Below are positions 9,453 to 17,590 of a DNA stretch of 64,000 nt, piece by piece. Numbering within the stretch: position 1 is the stretch's first letter; the number at the start of each line of letters is the position of its first letter. A program made the translations under genes and the position numbers. The notes below the pieces were generated by a model that saw only the letters and a program-made list of their open reading frames with translations, did no database searches and was not told the origin of the DNA. The stretch comes from Mucilaginibacter oryzae (lineage in GTDB: Bacteria > Bacteroidota > Bacteroidia > Sphingobacteriales > Sphingobacteriaceae), in contig NZ_QGHA01000005.1 of assembly GCF_003148845.1 (NCBI RefSeq), forward strand, positions 242,795-306,794, in the 5' to 3' direction.

Positions 9453-9908
9453 TTCTCCAACTGTTGATGCAACATGATGCCCCGCTCCTGAAAAGGCGGC
9501 AGCATCAAAAACTCTGTTTTTAACAAACCTCCCGAACCTCTCACGAGGATTTGTTTCATATAAGCGGCATGTGTTTTATCCGCAGGCAATGGCGACGAAT
9601 CATAGCGCTGACCTCCCTCGCCGCTAACGGCCAGCCAATAGATCACATCAGGTTCTTTAACCGTGTCCCGAAAAATAGCCTCTACGTACATCTTCTCGCG
9701 TTCCATGGTGGCGGTAATCGCCTGTTTTTCCGTGGAATGCCAATTGATCCAGTCCTGATAAGTTTAATTTTTCAGGACTTATGGACATCCGGTACAACCT
9801 GGCGCTCACCGGATATTTCATTTGAAGATCTCCGGGTTGCTGGTAAAACCATAACCCCGCAGCACCCAGCAAACAACCGGTAAAAAAGGTGATGACGGCT
9901 AATTTCAT
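9449..9908 (-). pseudogene. Membrane-anchored protein of unknown function, split by one-base frameshift
   Basis: Two overlapping reading frames join into one plausible protein of about 152 residues. The first part has an N-terminal anchor (MKLAVITFFTGCLLGAAGLW) and runs to SISPEKLN. In the other frame the protein continues with YQDWINWHSTEKQAIT, then MEREKMYVEAIFRDTVKEPD, to the stop at 9449. Removing one T near 9760 (CTTAT to CTAT on the minus strand) restores a single frame. The join reads naturally, so I annotate one broken gene rather than two. It overlaps its neighbours by 4 bp at both ends, as intact genes of this operon do. I do not recognise the family. Confidence 0.7.
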
Positions 9909-10600
9909 ATCGTTTCCAGGTAAAGTTTCTGCAGGTCTGCAGCAGATATGCCACTCGTACCCAGCGTATGTACAAGTTCCCCCCGACGCATGATGCCCAA
10001 CCGGGAGCCGATGCCCACGGCGTTAAAAAGATCGTGCGTAGCCATTAATACAGCGCCTCCCTGATCAGCGAAAGCCCTGACCTGGGTACTAAAGTCTTCG
10101 ACGGCGCGGGGATCAAGCCCGCTGGTCGGTTCATCCATCACCAATAGCCTGGCGTTTTTGGCCATGGCAATCGCGATGCCCACTTTCTGGCGCATCCCCT
10201 TGGAATACGAGCCGATCCGCTGGTTATGTGCTTCTTCCTGTAGCCCGCAACTGCTCAATAAATCCCGATACTTAGATTTACTGTAATCAAAACCCGCTAA
10301 CTCACTAAAAAAAGCCAGGTTTTCCAGTCCGGTCAGCAGCGGGTAAAGTTGGACCACCTCCGGCAGATACGCGACCAGGGCTGACGCTTTGCGCGGATCT
10401 CCTAAAAGATCAATGCCATCCAGGGTCGCCCGCCCGCCATCAGGACGGGTAAAGCCCAGCAGGATGTTGATCGTCGTTGATTTCCCGGCACCGTTGGCAC
10501 CCAATAACCCATAAATTTCGCCTGATGCGATATCCAGGTCAATACCCTTTAAGGCCTGGTGGTCGCCGTAGGATTTATACAATTTTCTAACAGTCAACAT
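9905..10600 (-). CDS. ABC transporter ATP-binding protein
   Basis: 231 residues. Walker A GANGAGKSTT (about 34-43), signature YSKGMRQKVGIA, Walker B LLVMDEPTSGLDP and the switch region MATHDLF are all intact. It is the nucleotide-binding subunit of a CcmA/NosF-like ABC-2 transporter and most likely energises the two DUF3526 permeases encoded 3-5 kb downstream in the same array. It lies 1 bp from the propeller-lipoprotein gene upstream and overlaps the frameshifted gene downstream by 4 bp. Intact motifs suggest an active transporter. Confidence 0.92.
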   Translation of the reverse strand: MLTVRKLYKSYGDHQALKGIDLDIASGEIYGLLGANGAGKSTTINILLGFTRPDGGRATLDGIDLLGDPRKASALVAYLPEVVQLYPLLTGLENLAFFSELAGFDYSKSKYRDLLSSCGLQEEAHNQRIGSYSKGMRQKVGIAIAMAKNARLLVMDEPTSGLDPRAVEDFSTQVRAFADQGGAVLMATHDLFNAVGIGSRLGIMRRGELVHTLGTSGISAADLQKLYLETI

Positions 10601-10601
10601 C

Positions 10602-11795
10602 TTAATTCAATTTATCCAAGCCGGTGCAGGTACCACTGGTCAGGCTTGTCTTCTTTGCAATTGCTCCGGAAGCTACATTGTAGGTATAAATGGAGTTTTC
10701 TGATTTTCCGGAAACGACAAATGTGATGCTCTGGTTGTCAAAAGCACGCATGATCGAGGTGCTGGAACCGAAGATGTTCGGCAGACTGCTGCCCAGGTCA
10801 CCTAATGACTTTTGATTAGCCAGATCGATTTTGTAGTACCTGAAATTGGGCCCGTTGAACTCGTAAGGATCTGTAGGGTCCTGGATCTGAGTGGTAAAAG
10901 CCAAACCATTCAGGATGTACAGCCCCGAGCAATCTTTGCCTGTGGCCGCTTTCAGGTTGAGGAAATAAGAAGAATCAAAGTCTGTGCTGCCTTTTTTGAT
11001 CCGCAGGATACCGCTTGGAGCATTGCCGGAACCCTGCCCTTGAATGTAAAGATCTCCCGCAGCATCGATGGCGAAGCCGCTTACCGATGAACCGGCCAGG
11101 AAGATATTGCTGGTGCGGCTATCGTTGATCAGCTTATCTACCTTAGCGGTCGCCAGGTCGATCACGATCACGTGTGCGATGTCATCCAAGGGGTTGAAAT
11201 TCTTATCAAAGTATTGCACGCCTAAGAATAATTTGCCGTCACGCGCTTTCATCCCCAGGTAATAAGTGGATGCTGCTGCTGATTTCAGCACACTGCTCAG
11301 GTTGATCTCCCCGGTTGTTTGCAGTGTGGAAGGATCAAATTTGACAACCCTGGCCAGTCCTCCGCCTACAGAGGCATAAGCTTCGGTACTGCTGACAAAT
11401 TCTACCGAAGAAAAGGTATTGGCACCCGGTACGATCAGTTTGCCGGCCACCACGGCTTTACCTGTGGCATCGAAAGTGTACTTGGTCAGCGTGGCCGGCG
11501 CGCCGAAAGCGCTGAGATATACCGCGCCGCCGTAAGCCCACTGTGATGCAAAACTGCTCAATTCGGTGGCTTTACTGTTATCAAGCGTGGCGACATTGAG
11601 ATCCGCCAAACCTTGCACATAAGTGGTTTGGCTGGGGTAAGCGCCGCCGACGTTGGATATGGCGTATTGCACCCTTACACTTGTGGTTGGGGACGGGTCA
11701 TCTTTGTGGGAAGAACAGGCCGTTATAAATAATGCAGAAAAGTACGCAAGTCCGCGCACCGTTTTTTTCAGAGAGAGATAGTTGAATAATTTCAT
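10602..11795 (-). CDS. Beta-propeller lipoprotein (DUF4374-like)
   Basis: 397 residues. A lipoprotein signal peptide with lipobox LFITACSS is followed by a Pro/Ser/Thr linker and a repeated propeller-like body (segments such as GGAVYLSAFG, ARVVKFDPSTLQTTGEINL, HVIVIDLATAKVDKLI, FRYYKIDLANQKSLGD). DUF4374 proteins are usually found beside TonB receptors and PepSY proteins in Bacteroidetes metal-uptake loci. They are thought to sit at the outer membrane and bind ligand; this is not proven. It is 11 bp downstream of the receptor at 11807-14116 and 1 bp upstream of the ABC ATPase. Confidence 0.8.
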   Translation of the reverse strand: MKLFNYLSLKKTVRGLAYFSALFITACSSHKDDPSPTTSVRVQYAISNVGGAYPSQTTYVQGLADLNVATLDNSKATELSSFASQWAYGGAVYLSAFGAPATLTKYTFDATGKAVVAGKLIVPGANTFSSVEFVSSTEAYASVGGGLARVVKFDPSTLQTTGEINLSSVLKSAAASTYYLGMKARDGKLFLGVQYFDKNFNPLDDIAHVIVIDLATAKVDKLINDSRTSNIFLAGSSVSGFAIDAAGDLYIQGQGSGNAPSGILRIKKGSTDFDSSYFLNLKAATGKDCSGLYILNGLAFTTQIQDPTDPYEFNGPNFRYYKIDLANQKSLGDLGSSLPNIFGSSTSIMRAFDNQSITFVVSGKSENSIYTYNVASGAIAKKTSLTSGTCTGLDKLN

Positions 11796-11806
11796 CGTGT
11801 TTAAAT

Positions 11807-14116
11807 TTATTTGAGTAAAAAATGGAGCTTTAAATGAAATGATCGTCCGGGTAACTGGACGCTGTAATTATCGTATACCTTACCGTCAGTTAAATTTTTT
11901 ACCTCCATACTTAAAGCATATCGGTCGCGTGCGAAGGCATAGCTGATACCGGCCGTTGCTGTAAACTGTGTTGGAATAATCGCTTTTGTGGAGGCATCTC
12001 CATCATTCGCCCAGTAGAGGTAATACCAATGTACATAACTGCCCTGGAGCCATGCGGAAAAACGGTCGGCGGGCTGAAATGCATGTTCATGGTTCCAAAG
12101 CAGCTGTCCGTTGGCAAACAGAAAGGGAATATTAGGTAAGCGCAGTCCATCATGGCGGTTATCGGCATCGCCCGAATTTCCTGCCGGTGATCTGTTGATG
12201 ATATTCTGGTAGGTAGCGTTAAGATCCAGTCGCCATCCCCGCCACGGCTTCAGCCAGTATTCGGCTTCGGCCCCGGTAAATTGCGCTTTCAGAAGGTTCT
12301 GATATAACAAAAAGAAAGTAGAGGGCGGTGCATAGATCAGGTGATCAGCCAGCCGGTAAAATCCGTTTAAGCTGAACCCGGTGAGCGGAAAAGCAGCGGT
12401 GATCCCTGTATTGACATTGTGACTGGTCTCCGGTACCAACGAGGGGTTTGGGCGGGTGCGCTGGATGTAGGTGCCGAATAGTTCTGTCTGGTCCGGCAGC
12501 CGTGCAGCATACTCATACGAAGCCTTTGCCGACCAAACGGACGTAAATACATAACGCAATGCCTCGTTCCATCCCCATTGCTGTTTAGCCGCGGAGGCCG
12601 CGCTGATATCTCCCCCCGAACTGAACTGGTAGCCCCGGCTGCCGAAATCAAAATACTTTACCGAGGTGATCGTACTTAAGCGCTGATCCAGAAAGCTGCG
12701 GTTGAATGCGAACCCGAAGATCTTCTGATCGAGGTTCACCGGAAAAGCTGCGGTTGCGGGATTGTTTTCTGTTTGCCGGAAATGGAGCAACTGCCCGGAG
12801 AACTCGAAGCCGGTCTGCTGATCTAAAACATAGGTCGCATTTCCGCGCAGCAGGTCGCTGATCTGCCGGTTGTGCAGATCGGTGAGCGGGCCAAAACTTT
12901 CCCCTCCGCTGCTGCGCCTTGCTACGACCCTGCCGTACCAGTTATAGGTATTGAGTGAGGTATCCACATAATGACCGTTTACAATAGTGCGCCCACCCGC
13001 TAAGTTGACCGACCATTTATCCCGGCGTTTTCGATAATTCAGCAAATAGCTTCGTGCGTTGTTAGAATAGGTTACCTGACCGTACGGCTGGGTCATTACC
13101 GGGTTATTCTGCACTTGCTGGGATACACCTGACCAGGAAGTATTTAAACTTAATTCATCGGCCCAGCTTAAATCTTTTATACCCGCTTTGGTTGATGCGA
13201 ACAGGTTATGAAATCCGTCATGGAACCGATTTACGGTAACGGGTACCGGGTTTCCTGTGCTGTTGATGACATTCACATCCACCGGATAATTGTTGCGCGT
13301 TGTATTATAAAATGCAGTAACATCCGTAAAGAAATGCGCGTTGATGTTCCGGTGCAGGCTTAATGTCGCTCGCTGGGTATTAAAAGAACTCAGCGCGTAA
13401 GAGGCGTCCAGGTAATTACCGGCGTTGTGCCGGGTAATAACATTAATGGCACCACCCAATGCATCAGCCCCCAGCCGTACAGGCACAACGCCTTTGTATA
13501 CATCGATGCGGTCAATCACATTAGCAGGCAACAGGTTGATATTCAGGCCCGGCCCCAGAAAATCCAGCGGCAGGTCATCGATAAAAAAGCGCACCTGTTT
13601 GCCCGAAAGACCGTTCAGGTAATAATCGGCCTGGCTGCCCAAGCCGCCCTGCTGGCGTACTTTAACGCCTGCCGCCTGGTTGAGGAGCGTCAAAGCGCCC
13701 TCCGGCCGGTCGTAATAAGGTTTCAGATCGATCACGGTCAGGTGTTGGGGCTGTTCACGCGCTTCGGACACCGCCGTCTTGCCTTTGACTGTTACTTCTG
13801 AAAGGGCGACCTCTTGCGGGATGAGCCGGAGATCCCGGTGATTGTTCTTTTGATGGAGATCAACGAGTAGCACCAACGCATGATAACCGGTCAATGAGGC
13901 CTGCAGCGTTGCCTGTCCGTCTTGCAAGCCATTTAGGCGGTAATTACCTGCGCTATCCGCAACAGCACTAACAGCACCAACGCGAATAATGGTACCAGGA
14001 AGGCCTTCACCATGCGGTCCGGTGGCACGGCCGTACAGGGAGACCTGGGCGAATAAGAAATTGGTCCAGATCAGGCTTGCCAATAGCAAAGCCAACCTGG
14101 TGAAGAAACCAGTCAA
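11807..14116 (-). CDS. TonB-dependent receptor, siderophore/vitamin-type
   Basis: 769 residues. Signal peptide (ending LFAQVSL), carboxypeptidase-like regulatory domain (about 26-105), plug with LTLLNQAAGVKVRQQGGLG and VPVRLGADALGGAINVITR, and a 22-strand-type barrel ending with an aromatic residue motif (FHLKLHFLLK). The plug is of the class that takes up metal chelates. It follows the His-rich protein by 44 bp. Together with the lipoprotein behind it, it is the likely import arm of the locus. The ligand is inferred to be a zinc or other metal complex because of the palindromic operator 400 bp upstream. Confidence 0.92.
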   Translation of the reverse strand: MTGFFTRLALLLASLIWTNFLFAQVSLYGRATGPHGEGLPGTIIRVGAVSAVADSAGNYRLNGLQDGQATLQASLTGYHALVLLVDLHQKNNHRDLRLIPQEVALSEVTVKGKTAVSEAREQPQHLTVIDLKPYYDRPEGALTLLNQAAGVKVRQQGGLGSQADYYLNGLSGKQVRFFIDDLPLDFLGPGLNINLLPANVIDRIDVYKGVVPVRLGADALGGAINVITRHNAGNYLDASYALSSFNTQRATLSLHRNINAHFFTDVTAFYNTTRNNYPVDVNVINSTGNPVPVTVNRFHDGFHNLFASTKAGIKDLSWADELSLNTSWSGVSQQVQNNPVMTQPYGQVTYSNNARSYLLNYRKRRDKWSVNLAGGRTIVNGHYVDTSLNTYNWYGRVVARRSSGGESFGPLTDLHNRQISDLLRGNATYVLDQQTGFEFSGQLLHFRQTENNPATAAFPVNLDQKIFGFAFNRSFLDQRLSTITSVKYFDFGSRGYQFSSGGDISAASAAKQQWGWNEALRYVFTSVWSAKASYEYAARLPDQTELFGTYIQRTRPNPSLVPETSHNVNTGITAAFPLTGFSLNGFYRLADHLIYAPPSTFFLLYQNLLKAQFTGAEAEYWLKPWRGWRLDLNATYQNIINRSPAGNSGDADNRHDGLRLPNIPFLFANGQLLWNHEHAFQPADRFSAWLQGSYVHWYYLYWANDGDASTKAIIPTQFTATAGISYAFARDRYALSMEVKNLTDGKVYDNYSVQLPGRSFHLKLHFLLK

Positions 14117-14160
14117 AGCAATGAAGTTAAAATGAATAGATATCAGGCAGCAGTGCTGCT

Positions 14161-14529
14161 TTAATTAGTACAGGATATAGCTGAATCGTTATACGCTGGC
14201 GGCCCTTTATTGGGAAGAATAGCCTGAAGGCCTGAAATTAGGGGGGATACCCCGCTGGTCAGTTCAAGCAGACGGACTGGGGTATTGCTGAAACTATAGC
14301 AAAAGTACACAGGCTGAGCCGGTGCGTAGTGGTGTGCAAAGTAATGGCAGATGGCACAATCCGGATGTATTTGAAATTGAGTACTTTCCGAAAATCGTTG
14401 GTGTCGGGTGTCTGTTCCCGCGTGCGGATGGTGGTGAAATGCTTCGGTAAACTGCACCAGTAAAATCATCATCGCCAATAAGACGGCAATGCCCTTTAAG
14501 ACGGGATGATTTTTACGCGAGCGCTTCAT
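14161..14529 (-). CDS. Secreted His/Cys-rich small protein (putative metal-binding)
   Basis: 122 residues. The N-terminal hydrophobic segment (GIAVLLAMMILLVQFTEA) is a signal peptide or anchor. The mature part has a HHHPH cluster, then CAICHYFAHHYAPAQ, which combines a CxxC with four nearby His, and ends RGPPA-like NKGPPAYNDS. Such DUF2946-like proteins often precede TonB receptors in copper and zinc loci. The palindromic operator at 14534-14546 lies 5 bp before its start, so this gene may open a regulated transcript of its own. Metal binding is inferred from the residues. Confidence 0.75.
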   Translation of the reverse strand: MKRSRKNHPVLKGIAVLLAMMILLVQFTEAFHHHPHAGTDTRHQRFSESTQFQIHPDCAICHYFAHHYAPAQPVYFCYSFSNTPVRLLELTSGVSPLISGLQAILPNKGPPAYNDSAISCTN

Positions 14530-14533
14530 AAAT

Positions 14534-14546
14534 GCAATAATGTTGC
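14534..14546 (-). promoter_or_regulatory. Palindromic operator (variant GCAACATTATTGC)
   Basis: On the minus strand this reads GCAACATTATTGC, one mismatch from the 13-mer at 1567 and 16186. It fills the 24-bp gap between the stop of 14554-15453 and the start of the His-rich protein, right after a TTATATTG sequence that may act as a -7 element. It could let the receptor/ABC part of the array be controlled separately from the peptide part. Confidence 0.55.
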
Positions 14547-14553
14547 AATATAA

Positions 14554-15453
14554 CTAATTTATCGTTTCGCCGATTATATTTTTAGCCAGTAATTCATGAT
14601 AGGCATCCGGGTCTGAGGCTAATAATTCCCCGGCGAGGCGCACCCCGTCAGCCGCCAGCCAGATACGTTGCTGCGCAGGTGTCAACTCGTAGGCTAATTC
14701 ATCCGAACGATGAAATAAATACATTTTGCCAGGCTTATCCAAGCGCAGCCATGCAGCGTTTTTAAACGTCCGGACATGCTTTCCTGGTCGTAACGGCAGC
14801 ATTTCCCGCTCTTCGTTGTAAGTCATATAGCTGTACGGACTATTAAAATTTAATCGCCGTTTTTCTCCGGCAGCCAATTCAAATGCCTGGATATTATCCG
14901 GGCGAAGTCTCGCTCCGGGCACATAGTTAATCACCTTTACAGGCAGCGGTTCCGGCGAAGGGTTATAGGCCATGGGGACACCGTCTTCCTCAAACAGTTC
15001 TAATTCTTCCACAAAAAAGTGATCATCGGCAGCCGTTTTTGACAAGCGGACTTGTCCTTCGCTGATCACCTCTGAAAGTAAGGTGTATTTGCCTAAGGGC
15101 GCATCCACGGGTACCTGGTAATGCCAGTAGTAATGTCTGCCCGATTGAATATTTTGTAGGATATCGACCAGGCGTTCCTTCGATTGTTTGCCGCTCAGGT
15201 AATCCGCCATGACCATTAAAGGCAGGTTTTTATTTAAATGCAGCGGTTGACCGGGTTCCCTGTTATCTTCATCGCAGACTGATGGTAAAGCCAGCACATA
15301 ATCTTCCATCAATATGGTGCTACGCCCAAGCGGATCAATCACGCCTATACGTACCAGCGGATAAACCGGTTGATCAAAGAGATGAGCGGTATTGAAGGTC
15401 CAATGGATCGTAACAGTTTGACCCCGGCGTGTACGTTTAGGAAAAATGCTCAT
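14554..15453 (-). CDS. Unknown protein, possible Ig-like/beta-rich fold
   Basis: 299 residues, no signal peptide and no membrane segment. The first 130 residues look beta-rich (RRGQTVTIHWTFNTAHL, VRIGVIDPLGRSTILMEDYVL, HYYWHYQVPVDAPLGKYTLLSEVI), like an immunoglobulin-type sandwich. The last 55 residues are helical (ELTPAQQRIWLAADGVRLAGEL). It lies 3 bp behind 15457-15924 and downstream of the Cys-rich peptide, so these three form one transcriptional unit. I do not recognise a catalytic motif. A role in handling or modifying the peptide is possible from position only. Confidence 0.7.
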   Translation of the reverse strand: MSIFPKRTRRGQTVTIHWTFNTAHLFDQPVYPLVRIGVIDPLGRSTILMEDYVLALPSVCDEDNREPGQPLHLNKNLPLMVMADYLSGKQSKERLVDILQNIQSGRHYYWHYQVPVDAPLGKYTLLSEVISEGQVRLSKTAADDHFFVEELELFEEDGVPMAYNPSPEPLPVKVINYVPGARLRPDNIQAFELAAGEKRRLNFNSPYSYMTYNEEREMLPLRPGKHVRTFKNAAWLRLDKPGKMYLFHRSDELAYELTPAQQRIWLAADGVRLAGELLASDPDAYHELLAKNIIGETIN

Positions 15454-15456
15454 AGG

Positions 15457-15924
15457 CTATCTGCGGAGTTCGTTTATTTTTGTTTTACTGTAAGTCACCG
15501 GGTACTCCCTGAACCATCGGTGCGTTACTTCCGCGCCAAGGTGATCGTAGGCGCAACTCACCACATAACTTAATTTTTTGGAGAACTCCAGCCTCGCTGC
15601 TTCGGGATCAGCCTCATTGGCTAAGCGTTGTTTTTCTTTTTCAGCTTTAGATGCCGGTAAATGGTGAAAATAGCGTCCGAAATGCGTCTGGCAATACTGA
15701 TGATATTCTTTGGTGAACAGAATGAAATTATGCCACATCTCGTCAATGATCAGCAGATGATCGGGAATGAAGATACCCGGTAATTGACAGAGATACATAA
15801 AGCGCAGTGTGTCGGCAAAGATGAGTTCCGCACTCGTTTCATCAATATTAAACTGGTCGGTGAACCGGGAGATGATATTCTCATTCCGGTAATCCAGCAT
15901 ATTTTGTAATTGGTTTGGTTCCAT
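15457..15924 (-). CDS. Unknown cytoplasmic protein with a WHNFILFT motif (DUF1399-like)
   Basis: About 155 residues, mostly helical, no signal peptide. The core DEMWHNFILFTKEYHQYC, followed by FGRYFHHLP, resembles the WHxxI motif of glycine-rich-domain-like (DUF1399-type) proteins, whose function is unknown. The conserved Trp, His and Asp/Glu suggest a binding or catalytic pocket. I chose the ATG at 15924 (MEPNQLQNML), because an earlier in-frame ATG at 15954 lies inside the terminator-like hairpin behind the peptide gene. It is 3 bp from the next gene, so both are coexpressed with the peptide by read-through. Confidence 0.7.
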   Translation of the reverse strand: MEPNQLQNMLDYRNENIISRFTDQFNIDETSAELIFADTLRFMYLCQLPGIFIPDHLLIIDEMWHNFILFTKEYHQYCQTHFGRYFHHLPASKAEKEKQRLANEADPEAARLEFSKKLSYVVSCAYDHLGAEVTHRWFREYPVTYSKTKINELRR

Positions 15925-15940
15925 AAGTAAAAAGGAAAAA

Positions 15941-15969
15941 GCGGGAAAAGCCATTAGCAGCTTTCCCGC
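15941..15969 (-). terminator. Terminator/attenuator hairpin after the Cys-rich peptide gene
   Basis: Arms gcgggaaaagc and gctttcccgc enclose an 8-base loop, and on the minus strand the hairpin is followed by a T-rich run (15930-15940). It starts 11 bp after the peptide stop. Partial termination here would give far more peptide mRNA than mRNA for the genes behind it, a common layout for precursor peptides. Confidence 0.6.
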
Positions 15970-15979
15970 CGGGATTTTC

Positions 15980-16084
15980 TTACAGCGAGCTGGTACAGTG
16001 GCCGCAGTTGCTGCAATGAGAAGAAGAAACCAGGCTTTCAGCCACGATCTGAACGATCAGCGCGTCTTTCGATACTTGTGTCAT
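15980..16084 (-). CDS. 34-residue Cys-rich peptide (putative RiPP/metal-binding peptide precursor)
   Basis: The reading frame starts at ATG 16082-16084 and gives a 34-residue peptide. The first 22 residues are a polar/amphipathic segment (MTQVSKDALIVQIVAES), then SSS, and the end is HCSNCGHCTSSL, with three Cys and two His in eight residues. There is no typical Sec signal. The layout of leader-like helix, small-residue hinge and Cys-rich core suits a modified peptide or a metal-binding peptide. Its promoter (TTG at 16187-16189 and TATAATTG at 16159-16166, read on the minus strand, 20 bp apart) overlaps two palindromic operators. No known precursor family is recognised. It is not a chance frame: codon use is normal, it has a promoter and is followed by a terminator. 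Confidence 0.6.
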   Translation of the reverse strand: MTQVSKDALIVQIVAESLVSSSHCSNCGHCTSSL

Positions 16085-16144
16085 TGTTTTAAAATTAAAA
16101 TGTTTTCGCCTACTCTGGACGAGGTTTTCGGCATACCCTCAACT

Positions 16145-16224
16145 TTGCAATGTTGTTGCAATTATAGACAAGGTATTTTAAAAAAGCAACATTGTTGCTT
16201 TTTTATTTTATTTATTTAGTTTTG
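16145..16224. promoter_or_regulatory. Divergent promoter region with two palindromic operators
   Basis: Site 1 is TTGCAATGTTGTTGCAA (16145-16161); site 2 is a perfect 25-bp palindrome (16180-16204) with core GCAACATTGTTGC and flanking A6/T6. To the right, TTG (16195-16197) and TAGTTTTG (16217-16224), 19 bp apart, form the GTPase promoter. To the left, minus-strand TTG (16187-16189) and TATAATTG (16159-16166), 20 bp apart, form the peptide promoter. Site 2 therefore covers both -33 elements and site 1 covers the leftward -7 element, so one repressor could silence both directions. Confidence 0.7.
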
Positions 16225-16247
16225 TCATTCTAAATGGAAGTCAAGTC

Positions 16248-17444
16248 ATGAATAAATTGCCAGTAACTGTACTCAGCGGCTTTCTGGGAGCCGGGAAAAC
16301 TACCTTATTGAACCACATTTTGCACAACAAAGCCAATCTCAAGGTTGCGGTTATTGTGAATGATATGAGTGAGGTCAATATCGATGCCCGCTTAGTTTCC
16401 GCAGAAAAAACATTGTCGCGCACGGAAGAAAAGCTGGTGGAAATGAGCAATGGCTGCATTTGCTGTACGCTAAGGGAGGACCTGATGATCGAAGTGGAAA
16501 AGCTGGCGAAAGAAAATAGGTTTGATTACCTGCTGATTGAAAGCACCGGCATTTCTGAACCCATTCCCGTTGCACAGACATTTACCTATATCGATGACAA
16601 TGCCGGTATTGATCTTAGCCGGTTTTCCAGGCTGGATACGATGGTAACCGTGGTGGATTGCTTTAACTTTTATAAGGATTTTGGTAGTGCCGAGCGGCTG
16701 ATCGACCGTGAGCTGGTAGCTGATACCGCCGATCAGCGGACGATTGTAAACCTGCTGACCGAACAGATCGAATTTGCGAATGTCATTATATTAAATAAAA
16801 CAGACCTGGTAAGCCAGGAAGATCTGGGCTTACTTAAAGCCTTGATCAAACGGTTAAACCCGGAAGCTAAGGTGATTGATTCCTGTTTCGGCAAAGTGGC
16901 ACCGCAGGAAATACTGGACACGGGATTGTTTGATTTTGATAAAGCGTCGCAGTCAGCCGGCTGGATCAAAGAACTGCAAAATGAGCACACGCCGGAAACG
17001 GAAGAATATGGCATAGGTTCCCTGGTATTCAGAAGCAGAAAGCCCTTTCATCCGCTACGTTTCTGGCAATGGTTACATCAGGATTTCCCGGCAAATATCA
17101 TCCGTTCAAAAGGGATGTTCTGGATAGCGTCACGCCCGGATGATGCTATCAATTTTTCTCAGGCCGGAGGCTCAAGCCGGTTAGAAACGGCCGGTGTTTG
17201 GTGGGCAAGCATGAGTTACGCCGAGCGCATCCGCTACAGCGATTACCTGGAATACAAAGATTACATCGAGGGAAAGTGGGTAAAAGATTGGGACGACCGG
17301 ATGAACGAACTCGTGTTCATCGGCCAGGATCTAGACAAGGGAAAGCTAATGGAAGAGTTATCGGTTTGCCTGATCAACGATATAGAAGTAGCCCAATACC
17401 TGGAAGGAGAACAGTTTGAGGATCCGTTCGGTATTTTGCAATAG
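16248..17444 (+). CDS. COG0523 (CobW/ZigA-like) metallochaperone GTPase
   Basis: 398 residues. Walker [16 protein letters not shown] (about 11-25), the hallmark metal site [12 protein letters not shown] (CxCC), the GTPase motif ESTGISEP, base-recognition NKTD, and the C-terminal CobW_C domain ([20 protein letters not shown]). COG0523 members of this length (ZigA/YciC/ZagA type) deliver zinc to client enzymes under zinc starvation and are typical Zur targets. The two upstream palindromes fit this. It is divergent from the Cys-rich peptide operon. The family is certain, and zinc as the metal is likely from context. Confidence 0.93.
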   Translation: MNKLPVTVLSGFLGAGKTTLLNHILHNKANLKVAVIVNDMSEVNIDARLVSAEKTLSRTEEKLVEMSNGCICCTLREDLMIEVEKLAKENRFDYLLIESTGISEPIPVAQTFTYIDDNAGIDLSRFSRLDTMVTVVDCFNFYKDFGSAERLIDRELVADTADQRTIVNLLTEQIEFANVIILNKTDLVSQEDLGLLKALIKRLNPEAKVIDSCFGKVAPQEILDTGLFDFDKASQSAGWIKELQNEHTPETEEYGIGSLVFRSRKPFHPLRFWQWLHQDFPANIIRSKGMFWIASRPDDAINFSQAGGSSRLETAGVWWASMSYAERIRYSDYLEYKDYIEGKWVKDWDDRMNELVFIGQDLDKGKLMEELSVCLINDIEVAQYLEGEQFEDPFGILQ

Positions 17445-17590
17445 GGATTAGACACACACAAATGAATAACCGCGACCAGTGGAACAGACCTGATTTAGCT
17501 TATCAAACGGATTATTAACGTGTAATTACTTATGCGGGTATATATCAGTTCTCGAGAATCAATGGCTATAAAAGTTTATTCACTTTAAGG

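Noticed and set aside
9657..9908. Two separate small genes at 9449-9706 and 9657-9908
   Set aside because: The two frames join smoothly by removing one T near 9760 and each alone is incomplete, so one frameshifted gene is more likely.
15979..16219. 73-codon plus-strand frame between the peptide and the GTPase gene
   Set aside because: It is antisense to the Cys-rich peptide and runs through both operators and promoters.
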